This document shows positions 6,553 through 14,679 of a stretch of DNA of 14,794 nucleotides, in pieces. How positions within the stretch are numbered: the first letter of the stretch is position 1; each line of letters begins with the position of its first letter. The translations under genes were made by a program, and so were the position numbers. The notes below the pieces were generated by a model, which saw only the letters and a list, made by a program, of their open reading frames with translations, made no database searches and was not told the DNA's origin. The stretch covers positions 1 to 14,794 of the forward strand of contig JASLHQ010000162.1 in the NCBI GenBank assembly GCA_030152265.1, read 5' to 3'. This DNA comes from Savagea sp. Lineage in GTDB: Bacteria; Bacillota; Bacilli; Bacillales_A; Planococcaceae.

Positions 6553-7815
6553 TTATTTATCAAAAGTACGCCAACCGATGTCTTTTCGGTAGAAGAAGTT
6601 ATCCCAATTGTATTTCACAATTTCGTCATAGACATGTTGTTGAGCTTCTTTTAAGTCTTTTCCTCGGCCGTTTAAGAGGAGTACACGTCCGCCATTTCCG
6701 ACGAGCACGCCGTCTTTTTCCTGTGCTCCTGCATAATAAACCTCTACATTCGATTCAATTGCTGCTGTTAAATCTGGAAGTGGATTTCCTTTTTCTACAT
6801 CACCAGGATACCCTTCCGCTGCAACGACTACACCTAATACTGCTTCATCTGTCCAGCGTAAATCGTACGGTTCTTCATTCATTAACGCCTGCATAAACTC
6901 ACCGAAATCTGACTCCATACGTGGCAATACGACTTGTGTTTCTGGATCTCCGAAGCGCGCGTTAAATTCAATCACTTTCGGACCATCTTCTGTTAAAATA
7001 AGTCCCGCATATAAAATGCCTGTAAATGGAGCACCTTCCGCTTCCATCGCTTTCACGGTCGGCACGACAACTTCATCATACGCCCGTTGAACGACATCAT
7101 CCGAAATTTGTGGGACAGGAGAGTATGAACCCATACCGCCCGTATTCGGTCCTGTATCTCCATCATAAGCACGTTTATGGTCTTGTGCGATAACCATCGG
7201 ATAAATTTGTCCTTTATGGACGAATGACATGTACGAAAACTCTTCGCCATCTAAAAATTGTTCGATGACGACTTTCGATGAAGAATCTCCAAACATTTGA
7301 TTGCCGATCATATCTTCTACCGCTTCGATCGCCTGTTCTTCCGTTTCCGCTACGATGACGCCTTTTCCTGCTGCAAGTCCGTCTGCTTTGACGACAATCG
7401 GTGCGCCCATCTCGCGAATGTATGCGACAGCTGGAGCTACTTCAGTAAATGTTTCATAGCCTGCTGTTGGGATGTTATATTTCGTCATAATTTCTTTCGC
7501 GAATGATTTACTTCCTTCAATTTGTGCTGCTTTTTTCGAAGGACCAAATGCGACGAGTCCGACATTTTCAAAATAGTCGACAATTCCTTCTGCAAGCGGT
7601 TGTTCTGGTCCGACAAATGTTAGATCGACTTCTTGATCTTTCGCAAATTGCGCTAACACTTCGAAGTTTAACGCGTCGATTGGAACGATTTCTGCATCTT
7701 GTTTCATTCCATCATTTCCTGGTGCGACATATACTTTCGATACGGATGGTGACTGGCTGAACTTACGCGCTAATGCGTGTTCACGTCCACCGCTTCCTAC
7801 TACTAATACTTTCAT
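6553..7815 (-). CDS. purD: Phosphoribosylamine-glycine ligase PurD (GAR synthetase)
   Basis: PurD performs step 2 of IMP synthesis, joining glycine to phosphoribosylamine with ATP to give GAR. The 420 residues fit the family. The N-terminal domain has GSGGREHAL (7-15) and GPEQPL (69-74). The ATP-grasp core has IEGSKSFAK (99-107), KADGLAAGKG (143-152), QDHKRAYDGD-GPNTGGMG (211-229) and the metal-binding EFNARFGDPETQ (283-294). The C-terminus ends FFYRKDIGWR, as is usual. The ATG has a strong AGGAGG site 7 bases upstream. It is the last gene of the pur operon: purH lies 54 bases upstream, with a hairpin in the gap, and a terminator follows. Confidence 0.97.
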   Translation of the reverse strand: MKVLVVGSGGREHALARKFSQSPSVSKVYVAPGNDGMKQDAEIVPIDALNFEVLAQFAKDQEVDLTFVGPEQPLAEGIVDYFENVGLVAFGPSKKAAQIEGSKSFAKEIMTKYNIPTAGYETFTEVAPAVAYIREMGAPIVVKADGLAAGKGVIVAETEEQAIEAVEDMIGNQMFGDSSSKVVIEQFLDGEEFSYMSFVHKGQIYPMVIAQDHKRAYDGDTGPNTGGMGSYSPVPQISDDVVQRAYDEVVVPTVKAMEAEGAPFTGILYAGLILTEDGPKVIEFNARFGDPETQVVLPRMESDFGEFMQALMNEEPYDLRWTDEAVLGVVVAAEGYPGDVEKGNPLPDLTAAIESNVEVYYAGAQEKDGVLVGNGGRVLLLNGRGKDLKEAQQHVYDEIVKYNWDNFFYRKDIGWRTFDK

Positions 7816-7831
7816 AACGTTTCCTCCTAAT

Positions 7832-7863
7832 AAAGAATCGGACAGTCGTCTGCCCGATTCTTT
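7832..7863 (-). promoter_or_regulatory. Intercistronic stem-loop between purH and purD
   Basis: In minus-strand RNA, 14 pairs (7850-7863 with 7832-7845, including one G-U) close a four-base ACGA loop. The stem begins 6 bases after the purH stop, and its 3' side ends only a few bases before the purD AGGAGG. The same position is an A-C mismatch in plus-strand RNA, which favours a role in the pur transcript. The following UUUAUU is a weak tract for a terminator, so partial termination, processing or mRNA stabilisation are all possible. Confidence 0.7.
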
Positions 7864-7869
7864 TATTTT

Positions 7870-9405
7870 TTAATGTTTGAAATGACGTACTCCTGTGAAG
7901 ACCATCGTCATGCCATATTCGTTTGCTTTTTCAATCGAATCAGCATCGCGCACAGAACCACCTGGTTGAATGACCGCTGTAATTCCCGCTTTCGCTGCTT
8001 CTTCTATTGTATCAGGCATTGGGAAAAATGCATCCGATGCAAGTGCTGCACCTTTCGCACGTTCACCTGCTTGCTCTAATGCAATTTTCGCTGCACCGAC
8101 ACGGTTCATTTGCCCAGCGCCGACACCGAGTGTCATGTTTTCATCTGTCACAACGATCGCATTTGATTTCACGTGCTTCACGACTGCCCAACCGAGCTTC
8201 AATGCTTCCCACTCTTCTTCTGTTGGCTGACGGTCTGTTGCGACGCTAATTTCCGCTTCTTCAAAACCGTACGTATCCGGTGACTGCATGAGTAATCCAC
8301 CTTCAACCGATACAGTATTCCACTTGTCTTCTGTCGGAGAATCGAATGAAATCGTTAAAAGACGGATATTCTTCTTTTTCGTTAAAAGATCAAACGCTTC
8401 TTTCGTAAAGCTTGGAGCGATGACGATCTCTAAGAAAATTTCAGAAAGTTGTTCTGCTGTCGCAAGATCGACTTCGCGGTTTAATGCGATGATACCACCG
8501 AAAATTGATGTAGGGTCTGCTTCGTATGCTTTCGCAAAAGCGTCCGCAATCGTTTCGCCCGTTCCGACACCGCAAGGATTCATATGTTTTACAGCGACCG
8601 CTGCTGGCATATCGAATTCTTTCACAATTTGAATTGCTGCGTTCGCATCTTGAATATTGTTGTATGATAATTCTTTACCGTGCAATTGGTCCGCATATGC
8701 AATCGAGAAATTCGAGCCGAGTGGACGTGAATAAAATGCCGCTTTCTGATGTGGGTTTTCTCCGTAACGAAGAGGCTGTTTTAATTCGTACGTTTGTGTC
8801 ACTTGCTCTGGGAATTCTTCACCTGCGAGCTCTGTCATATAGTTCGAGATTAACGCATCATACGCTGCCGTGTGACGGAATACTTTTGCCGCAAGACGTC
8901 TGCGTAATTCAAGTGTCGTTTCGCCTTCATTTTGTAATTGAGCGAGCACTTCATCGTAGTCTGCAGCGTCGACAATTACGGTAACGTATTGATGGTTTTT
9001 CGCTGAAGCGCGCAACATTGCTGGTCCACCGATGTCGATATTTTCAATCGCATCTTCCACTTGTACATCCGGCTTTGAAATCGTCTGTTTAAATGGATAT
9101 AAGTTAACACATACGATGTCGATTCCTTGAATGCCATGCTCTTCCATTTGTGCGATATGGTTCGCATCATCACGTTTCGCTAACAATCCACCGTGAATCA
9201 TCGGATTTAATGTTTTCACACGACCTTCCATAATTTCAGGAAATTTCGTAACTTCATCTACTGCTGTCACTTTCACGCCGTTTTCTGCCAAATGTTTCAT
9301 CGTACCGCCTGTCGATAAAATCTCATAGCCGAAACGCTCTAAAGTTTGTGCGAATTCTAATACGCCACTTTTATCTGATACGCTAATTAACGCTCTTTTT
9401 GTCAA
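7870..9405 (-). CDS. purH: Bifunctional AICAR transformylase / IMP cyclohydrolase PurH
   Basis: PurH catalyses the last two steps of IMP synthesis: formylation of AICAR by 10-formyl-THF, then ring closure. From the TTG start it has 511 residues, against about 512 in B. subtilis. The N-terminal cyclohydrolase (MGS-like) domain shows SVSDKSG, STGGT (31-35) and RVKTLNPMIHGGLL (62-75). The transformylase domain shows KVFRHTAAYD, RYGENPHQ, LHGKELSYNNI, KHMNPCGVG and VGAGQMNRV, ending in the conserved RHFKH. I chose TTG at 9403-9405 because GGAGGG stands 6 bases before it and MTKRALISVSDK matches the family start. An ATG at 9424-9426 overlaps the purN stop as ATGA but has no ribosome site and adds seven non-conserved residues. 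The usual TLHP reads TLNP. Confidence 0.96.
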   Translation of the reverse strand: MTKRALISVSDKSGVLEFAQTLERFGYEILSTGGTMKHLAENGVKVTAVDEVTKFPEIMEGRVKTLNPMIHGGLLAKRDDANHIAQMEEHGIQGIDIVCVNLYPFKQTISKPDVQVEDAIENIDIGGPAMLRASAKNHQYVTVIVDAADYDEVLAQLQNEGETTLELRRRLAAKVFRHTAAYDALISNYMTELAGEEFPEQVTQTYELKQPLRYGENPHQKAAFYSRPLGSNFSIAYADQLHGKELSYNNIQDANAAIQIVKEFDMPAAVAVKHMNPCGVGTGETIADAFAKAYEADPTSIFGGIIALNREVDLATAEQLSEIFLEIVIAPSFTKEAFDLLTKKKNIRLLTISFDSPTEDKWNTVSVEGGLLMQSPDTYGFEEAEISVATDRQPTEEEWEALKLGWAVVKHVKSNAIVVTDENMTLGVGAGQMNRVGAAKIALEQAGERAKGAALASDAFFPMPDTIEEAAKAGITAVIQPGGSVRDADSIEKANEYGMTMVFTGVRHFKH

Positions 9406-9411
9406 TGGTAA

Positions 9412-9417
9412 CCCTCC
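9412..9417 (-). promoter_or_regulatory. Shine-Dalgarno site deciding the purH start
   Basis: GGAGGG on the minus strand, 6 bases before TTG at 9403-9405. It lies downstream of the alternative ATG at 9424-9426, so it can serve only the TTG. Confidence 0.75.
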
Positions 9418-9422
9418 ACGTG

Positions 9423-9983
9423 TCATTTCATTATTTGTTGAATTGCTTCTTTGTATAGTTCATGTTCCACTTGATGAATTGCTGTAGCTGTTGCTTCTAC
9501 GTCTCCGTCCACCACATTTACCGCACGTTGCATAATGATCGGTCCCGTATCCATTCCTGCATCAACGTAGTGAACCGTCACGCCTGTCACTTTTACTCCG
9601 TGTGCGACCGCTTGTCCGATCGCATCTTTTCCTGGAAATGAAGGGAGTAAAGAAGGGTGAATGTTCACGATTTGATTCGGATACGCACTTAACAACGTGT
9701 CCCCAATTAAACGCATATACCCCGCTAACACGATTAAGTTCGGCTCGATTATTTCAAGTTCGGCCAAAATTGCACGTTCGTACGCTTCTTTCGATTCGAA
9801 TGTTTTTGGCAGCATAACGAGCGAGCGAATGCCGTACTTTTTCGCTCGTTCGATCGCATATGCTCCTTCTTTATCTACGATGAGAAGCTCAATTGTCGCT
9901 TTGAGTTCTCCTCGTTCGCAAGCTTCTGCCAACGCTTCAAAATTGCTCCCGCTTCCTGAAGCGAATACGACTAGCTTTTTCAT
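9423..9983 (-). CDS. purN: Phosphoribosylglycinamide formyltransferase PurN (GAR transformylase)
   Basis: PurN transfers a formyl group from 10-formyl-THF to GAR, giving FGAR, the substrate of PurLQS. The 186 residues match the folate-dependent GART family. The N-terminal phosphoribosyl site is FASGSGSNFEA (7-17). The catalytic triad is complete: Asn107 and His109 in NIHPSLLP and Asp145 in MDTGP, equivalent to E. coli N106, H108 and D144. LAGYMRLI (87-94) is also typical. The ATG overlaps the purM stop by one base (TAATG), with GGGAG 9 bases upstream, so translation is probably coupled. The gene ends 17 bases before the purH start. Confidence 0.97.
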   Translation of the reverse strand: MKKLVVFASGSGSNFEALAEACERGELKATIELLIVDKEGAYAIERAKKYGIRSLVMLPKTFESKEAYERAILAELEIIEPNLIVLAGYMRLIGDTLLSAYPNQIVNIHPSLLPSFPGKDAIGQAVAHGVKVTGVTVHYVDAGMDTGPIIMQRAVNVVDGDVEATATAIHQVEHELYKEAIQQIMK

Positions 9984-11038
9984 TACGCTAAGCTCCCGTC
10001 GTGTTCACCTTTAAATTGAAGGTCTTCTCCTTCAATCACTGTACCGATTTGATAAGCGCGCTCTCCATGCTTCTCTGCAATCGCGATAATCTCATCTGCT
10101 TGTTCAGCTGACACTGCTACAATGTAGCCAATCCCCATATTGAACACACTGTATAAATCTTTATCTTGCAACTCGCCTTTTTCTTTTAACATTTGGAATA
10201 CCGGTAACACTTCCCAGCTTCCTAATTCAATTTCTGCTGTTAAGCCGTCTTTTAACATACGTGGTACGTTTTCGTAGAAACCGCCACCTGTAATATGGCC
10301 CATCGCATGAACGTCTGTCGCTTTCAACATATCTAAAACAGGCTTTGCATAAATTTTTGTCGGTTGTAAAAGTGCTTCACCGACTGTTCCGAGCTGTTCA
10401 AATCCTTCAATCGTATCGTTCACCGTATACCCTGAGTCTTCTAAAACGATTTTACGCACGAGCGAATAGCCGTTTGAATGGATACCGCTTGATGCGATTC
10501 CGACTAAGACGTCACCTGCTTGTACTTTTTCACCTGTCACGATATTGCTCTTCTCACATGCGCCGACTGCGAATCCTGCTAAGTCATACTCTTCTTCTGC
10601 ATAGAGTCCTGGCATTTCTGCTGTTTCTCCGCCGATGAGCGCCGCGCCTGATTGAACACAACCGTCCGCAATTCCTTTGACAATCGCTTCTACCTTTTCA
10701 GGTACCGCTTTGCCGAGTGCGATATAGTCGAGGAAGTAAAGTGGTTCTGCCCCTTGTGCGACGATATCGTTTACACACATTGCGACACAGTCGATTCCGA
10801 TCGTATCGTGTTTATCTGCCATAAATGCTAGTTTCAATTTCGTGCCAACACCGTCTGTTCCTGAAATGAGCACAGGTTCTTTATAATTTAAAGCAGATAA
10901 ATCGAACATTCCACCGAAACCACCAAATGTTCCTGCAACTCCTAAACGATTCGTACGTTCAACATGTGATTTCATACGTTTTACTGATTCGTACCCTGCT
11001 TCAATATTAACTCCTGCTTGTTCATATGCTTTTGACAT
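9983..11038 (-). CDS. purM: Phosphoribosylformylglycinamidine cyclo-ligase PurM (AIR synthetase)
   Basis: PurM closes the imidazole ring, converting FGAM to AIR with ATP, the step after PurLQS. The 351-residue length is normal. Visible motifs are GGFGGMFDL (39-47), the nucleotide-binding GTDGVGTKLKL (60-70), AMCVNDIVAQGAEPL (86-100), IGGETAEMPGLY, SSGIHSNGYSLVRK, TGGGFYENVPRM and FNMGIGY. The start is ATG with a perfect AGGAGG 6 bases upstream. It sits 18 bases after purF and overlaps purN by one base. Fold and motifs are shared with PurL, its ancient relative, but the length and the HSNGYSL signature identify PurM. Confidence 0.97.
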   Translation of the reverse strand: MSKAYEQAGVNIEAGYESVKRMKSHVERTNRLGVAGTFGGFGGMFDLSALNYKEPVLISGTDGVGTKLKLAFMADKHDTIGIDCVAMCVNDIVAQGAEPLYFLDYIALGKAVPEKVEAIVKGIADGCVQSGAALIGGETAEMPGLYAEEEYDLAGFAVGACEKSNIVTGEKVQAGDVLVGIASSGIHSNGYSLVRKIVLEDSGYTVNDTIEGFEQLGTVGEALLQPTKIYAKPVLDMLKATDVHAMGHITGGGFYENVPRMLKDGLTAEIELGSWEVLPVFQMLKEKGELQDKDLYSVFNMGIGYIVAVSAEQADEIIAIAEKHGERAYQIGTVIEGEDLQFKGEHDGSLA

Positions 11039-11056
11039 GAATATCCTCCTAAACGT

Positions 11057-12484
11057 TTATCGTGCGAGATCCTTCTCATGGGGCAATACTGTATCTGAAT
11101 AAATTTCTGTCGGGTATTCTCCTGTGAAACATGCGACACATTGTCCGCAATTTTTCATTTCTTCTGAACGACCGACCGATTGTAATAAACCTTCTACTGA
11201 TAAAAATGTGAGCGAGTCCGCTTCAATTAAATCACGTACTTCTTCCACGGTACGGCCTGTGGCAATGAGTTCTGAATCCGTACTAATGTCGACTCCGTAA
11301 TAACAAGGGTTGACGAGTGGTGGTGATGCAATCACGACGTGAACTTCTGTCGCGCCGGCTTCTTTCAACATTTTGACGATGCGACGTGACGTCGTACCGC
11401 GGACGATGGAATCGTCTACCATGACGACACGTTTTCCACTGACAACGTGGTGGACGGGAGACAATTTCATTTTGACTCCTTTTTCACGAAGTGCTTGAGA
11501 CGGTTCAATGAATGTACGTCCGACGTAACGGTTTTTAATAAGACCTAATTCGTACGGAATACCTGTCGCTTCTGAAAATCCAATCGCTGCCGAAATACTA
11601 GAATCTGGCACACCTGTAACGACGTCCGCTTCTAAATTACCGACTTCTTTCGCTAACTGAATACCGCAACGTTTGCGCGCATTATGAATGTTAATGTCAT
11701 CGATATTTGAATCCGGACGTGAGAAATAAATATATTCCATCGAGCAAATTGCACGATCATCCGCTTCTTTAAAACGATCGGAATGAAGACCATCTTTCGT
11801 AATTGTAATGAGCTCTCCTGGTTCGACCGAACGAACGTGTTTCGCTCCAATAATATCGAACGCACACGTCTCACTAGCGACAACCCACGAATCTCCAAGC
11901 TTTCCTAAAGAGAGTGGACGCAAGCCGTTCGGATCTTGTGCGACCATTAAACTATCGTCCGTTAACACAACGAATGCGAATGCACCTTTCAACATTTTTA
12001 ATGCGGACTTTACACGGTCTCGTTGGTTTAACGTTCCGCGGCTTCGCTTAATTAAATGAGCGAGCACTTCCGTATCAGAATTCGTTTGAAAAATACTTCC
12101 TTGTTGTTCTAATGACTCTTTCAAATCGCGTGCATTGACGAGGTTACCGTTCATCGCAATCGCAAGACTTCCTGTCGTAGAACGGAAGACGAGAGGCTGG
12201 ACGTTTTCAATTCCACGTCCACACTCCGTCGTATAGCGCACTTGTCCAATCGCTGCATGTCCTGTTAACGTATCGAGCGTATTACCCGTGAAGACGTCAT
12301 TGACGAGCCCTTCGCCTTTCACTACTTTTAAGCCATTGCCACTCGTCGTAACAATCCCTGCACCTTCTTGACCACGGTGTTGCAATGCGTGCAATCCGTA
12401 ATATGAAAACTGTGCTGCTTCCTCATGCCCCCATATGCCAAAGACGCCACACTCTTCATTTAATCCTCTGAGTTCAGCAAGCAT
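11057..12484 (-). CDS. purF: Amidophosphoribosyltransferase PurF (glutamine PRPP amidotransferase)
   Basis: PurF makes phosphoribosylamine from PRPP and glutamine, the committed first step and the usual point of AMP/GMP feedback. The 475 residues match the B. subtilis type. An 11-residue propeptide precedes the nucleophile Cys12 (EECGVFG). The glutaminase domain has LQHRGQEGAGI (34-44) and Arg83. The PRPP loop is VVMVDDSIVRGTTS (353-366). Four likely 4Fe-4S ligands are present: C247, C394, C446 and C449 (CGQC), as in the oxygen-sensitive Bacillus enzyme. Oddities: the near-universal AHNGN reads AMNGN (M111), and VRYSTAGG reads VRYTTECG (82-89), introducing an extra Cys. The ATG lies inside purL, overlapping it by 25 bases, with AAGGAG 7 bases upstream. 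Confidence 0.97.
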   Translation of the reverse strand: MLAELRGLNEECGVFGIWGHEEAAQFSYYGLHALQHRGQEGAGIVTTSGNGLKVVKGEGLVNDVFTGNTLDTLTGHAAIGQVRYTTECGRGIENVQPLVFRSTTGSLAIAMNGNLVNARDLKESLEQQGSIFQTNSDTEVLAHLIKRSRGTLNQRDRVKSALKMLKGAFAFVVLTDDSLMVAQDPNGLRPLSLGKLGDSWVVASETCAFDIIGAKHVRSVEPGELITITKDGLHSDRFKEADDRAICSMEYIYFSRPDSNIDDINIHNARKRCGIQLAKEVGNLEADVVTGVPDSSISAAIGFSEATGIPYELGLIKNRYVGRTFIEPSQALREKGVKMKLSPVHHVVSGKRVVMVDDSIVRGTTSRRIVKMLKEAGATEVHVVIASPPLVNPCYYGVDISTDSELIATGRTVEEVRDLIEADSLTFLSVEGLLQSVGRSEEMKNCGQCVACFTGEYPTEIYSDTVLPHEKDLAR

Positions 12485-14679
12485 TCAAGAGCTCCTTTCC
12501 AAGCATCGTGAAATTCTGACGCTGTTCCAGCAATCCATACGTCGCCGTCTTCACCTTTAATCGATACTTCTTGAGCTGTTACTGTTCCGACATGTACGGC
12601 ATCTTCAACGATCGCTTCAAATGCTTGACGGTTTTCTTCACGAACTGTTAAGACGAAGCGTGATTGTGTTTCACTGAATAATGCTGTCACTGCTTCTCCT
12701 CGTAAAGTTACGTCTAATCCGAATACTGTTTCACCGAATACTGTCTCGAACAATGCGACCGCTAAGCCACCTTCCGAAACGTCTGTAGCCGAAGCTACGA
12801 CACCTTCACGAATCGCTTGAAGCACTTGATTTTGACGTTTTTTCTCTACGTCTAAATCCAATTGTGGTGCACGACCGCGAATGTCACCTTCTAGCATTTG
12901 TTGCAATTCGCTACCGCCAAATTCAGGTAATGCTTCTCCAATGACGTAGATTGCGTCTCCTTCTTGTTGAGCAGTTGATGATGTTACTTCTGATAAATCG
13001 TTCACGAGTCCAACCATACCGATTGTCGGTGTAGGTTTGACAGATTGTCCGTTCACTTCGTTCGATAATGACACGTTTCCTCCGATGACAGGTGTATCTA
13101 AAGCTAAACATGCTGCCGAAATTCCATCTGCTGATTGTTCTAATTGCCAAAAGACTTCTGGCTTATCCGGGCTACCGAAGTTTAAGCAGTCTGTAATTGC
13201 AATCGGTTCTGCACCTGAACATACTAAGTTACGTGCCGCTTCTGAAACGGCAATTTTACCGCCTGTTTCTGGATCTAAATAAATGTAGCGAGAGTTACAG
13301 TCTGATGTCATCGCAAGTCCTTTATTCGTTCCTTCTACGCGTATAATTCCTGCAGATGAGCCTGGTGCAACGACTGTATTGCCACGCGCTTCTGAATCGA
13401 ATTGGTTGTAAACCCATGCTTTCGATGCGATCGTCGGACGTTGTAATAAATCGAGTGCCGTCTGTTTCACATCTTGCACTTCTGGTGCGACGTTTTCCAT
13501 CGCTTGATATTCAGCAAAATATGCTGGCTCTTTTGATTCTTTATGATAAACCGGATTATCTTCCGCTAAGTCGTCCGCTTTAATTTCTGCGACAACTTCC
13601 CCTTTATGGAGAAGGCGTAACATTTTGTCATCTGTTACTTTACCGATCGCACATGCTTCAATGCCGTATTTATCGAATAAGTCGATCACTTCTTGTTCAT
13701 GACCTTCTTTAACGACGATTAACATACGCTCTTGTGATTCCGATAACATCATTTCATAAGCCGTCATACCTTCTTCACGTTGTGGTACGAGGTCTAAGTT
13801 TAACTCGACACCGTATCCTGCTTTTGAAGCCATTTCAGCTGCAGATGATGTTAAACCGGCTGCTCCCATATCTTGAATTCCGATGAGTGAATCGTAATGA
13901 ACGAGTTCTAAACATGCTTCCATGACGAGCTTTTCTAAATAAGGGTCTCCCCCTTGCATAATTGGAAGTTCTTCTTCCTCTTCAATCGTCACTTCTGCAG
14001 AAGACATCGTCGCACCGTGAATACCGTCACGACCTGTTTTCGCACCAGCGTAAATAACTGTGTTACCGACACCTGATGCGACACCTTTTTGAATGTCTTC
14101 ATGATTTAACAATCCGACCGCCATCGCGTTAACGAGTGGACGATGTGAATAACTTTGGTCAAATTGCGCTTCCCCTGCAATCGTTGGAATTCCGATGACG
14201 TTTCCGTAATGCGCAATCCCTGCTACCGCTTCTTTAAATAAGAAACGGTCGCGTGCATCTGTTAAATCACCGAAGCGAAGTGAGTTAACGAGCGCTACTG
14301 GACGAGCTCCCATTGAGAAGACGTCACGTAAAATTCCTCCAGCTCCTGTAGCTGCGCCGATGAAAGGCTCGATCGCAGAAGGTGAGTTATGAGATTCCAT
14401 TTTGAATACTGCCGCTTGATTATCCCCGATATCGACAATTCCCGCTCCTTCTCCTGGCCCTTGTAAAACACGTGGACCTTTCGTTGGGAATCGTTTCAAT
14501 ACAGGTGTCGAGCTTTTATATGAACAATGCTCTGACCACATAGCGGAGAAAATACCTGTTTCTGTATAGTTCGGTGTACGGCCGAGCATTTTTTCTGCGA
14601 GTGCGAACTCTTCATCCGTCATACCCATTTGCAAATACAATTTTTCTTCTTTCACTTGTTGCGCTGTAGGTTCAACCAT
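12460..14679 (-). CDS. purL: Phosphoribosylformylglycinamidine synthase subunit PurL (small type)
   Basis: PurL is the synthetase subunit of the PurLQS complex; with ATP and ammonia from PurQ it turns FGAR into FGAM. The 739 residues fit the small PurL of Gram-positives (742 in B. subtilis). Motifs: TETGIFSAMWSEHCSYKSS (39-57), the phosphate-binding GPGEGAG (74-80), GAATGAGG (108-115), GRDGIHGAT (216-224), GIQDMGAAGLTSS (267-279), SESQERML (313-320) and, in the second half, IGGNVSLSNE and DVSEGGL. The usual SHNHP reads SHNSP (96-100), and some neighbouring conserved positions also differ. The ATG directly follows the purQ TAA with no gap. Its Shine-Dalgarno GGAG is 10 bases upstream inside purQ, so coupling is likely. 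It overlaps purF by 25 bases. Confidence 0.97.
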   Translation of the reverse strand: MVEPTAQQVKEEKLYLQMGMTDEEFALAEKMLGRTPNYTETGIFSAMWSEHCSYKSSTPVLKRFPTKGPRVLQGPGEGAGIVDIGDNQAAVFKMESHNSPSAIEPFIGAATGAGGILRDVFSMGARPVALVNSLRFGDLTDARDRFLFKEAVAGIAHYGNVIGIPTIAGEAQFDQSYSHRPLVNAMAVGLLNHEDIQKGVASGVGNTVIYAGAKTGRDGIHGATMSSAEVTIEEEEELPIMQGGDPYLEKLVMEACLELVHYDSLIGIQDMGAAGLTSSAAEMASKAGYGVELNLDLVPQREEGMTAYEMMLSESQERMLIVVKEGHEQEVIDLFDKYGIEACAIGKVTDDKMLRLLHKGEVVAEIKADDLAEDNPVYHKESKEPAYFAEYQAMENVAPEVQDVKQTALDLLQRPTIASKAWVYNQFDSEARGNTVVAPGSSAGIIRVEGTNKGLAMTSDCNSRYIYLDPETGGKIAVSEAARNLVCSGAEPIAITDCLNFGSPDKPEVFWQLEQSADGISAACLALDTPVIGGNVSLSNEVNGQSVKPTPTIGMVGLVNDLSEVTSSTAQQEGDAIYVIGEALPEFGGSELQQMLEGDIRGRAPQLDLDVEKKRQNQVLQAIREGVVASATDVSEGGLAVALFETVFGETVFGLDVTLRGEAVTALFSETQSRFVLTVREENRQAFEAIVEDAVHVGTVTAQEVSIKGEDGDVWIAGTASEFHDAWKGALECLLNSED

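Noticed and set aside
7832..7876. Plus-strand terminator (stem followed by a T-rich run)
   Set aside because: No plus-strand gene exists upstream to terminate, and the stem pairs better in minus-strand RNA, so I treat it as part of the pur transcript.
8526..8984. Plus-strand open frame of 152 codons opposite purH
   Set aside because: Composition is skewed (Leu, Ser, Arg and His rich), with no family resemblance, and the opposite strand codes for conserved PurH motifs.
9406..9426. purH starting at the ATG overlapping the purN stop (ATGA)
   Set aside because: No Shine-Dalgarno site precedes it, the added seven residues are not conserved, and GGAGGG sits just upstream of TTG at the family-typical start.
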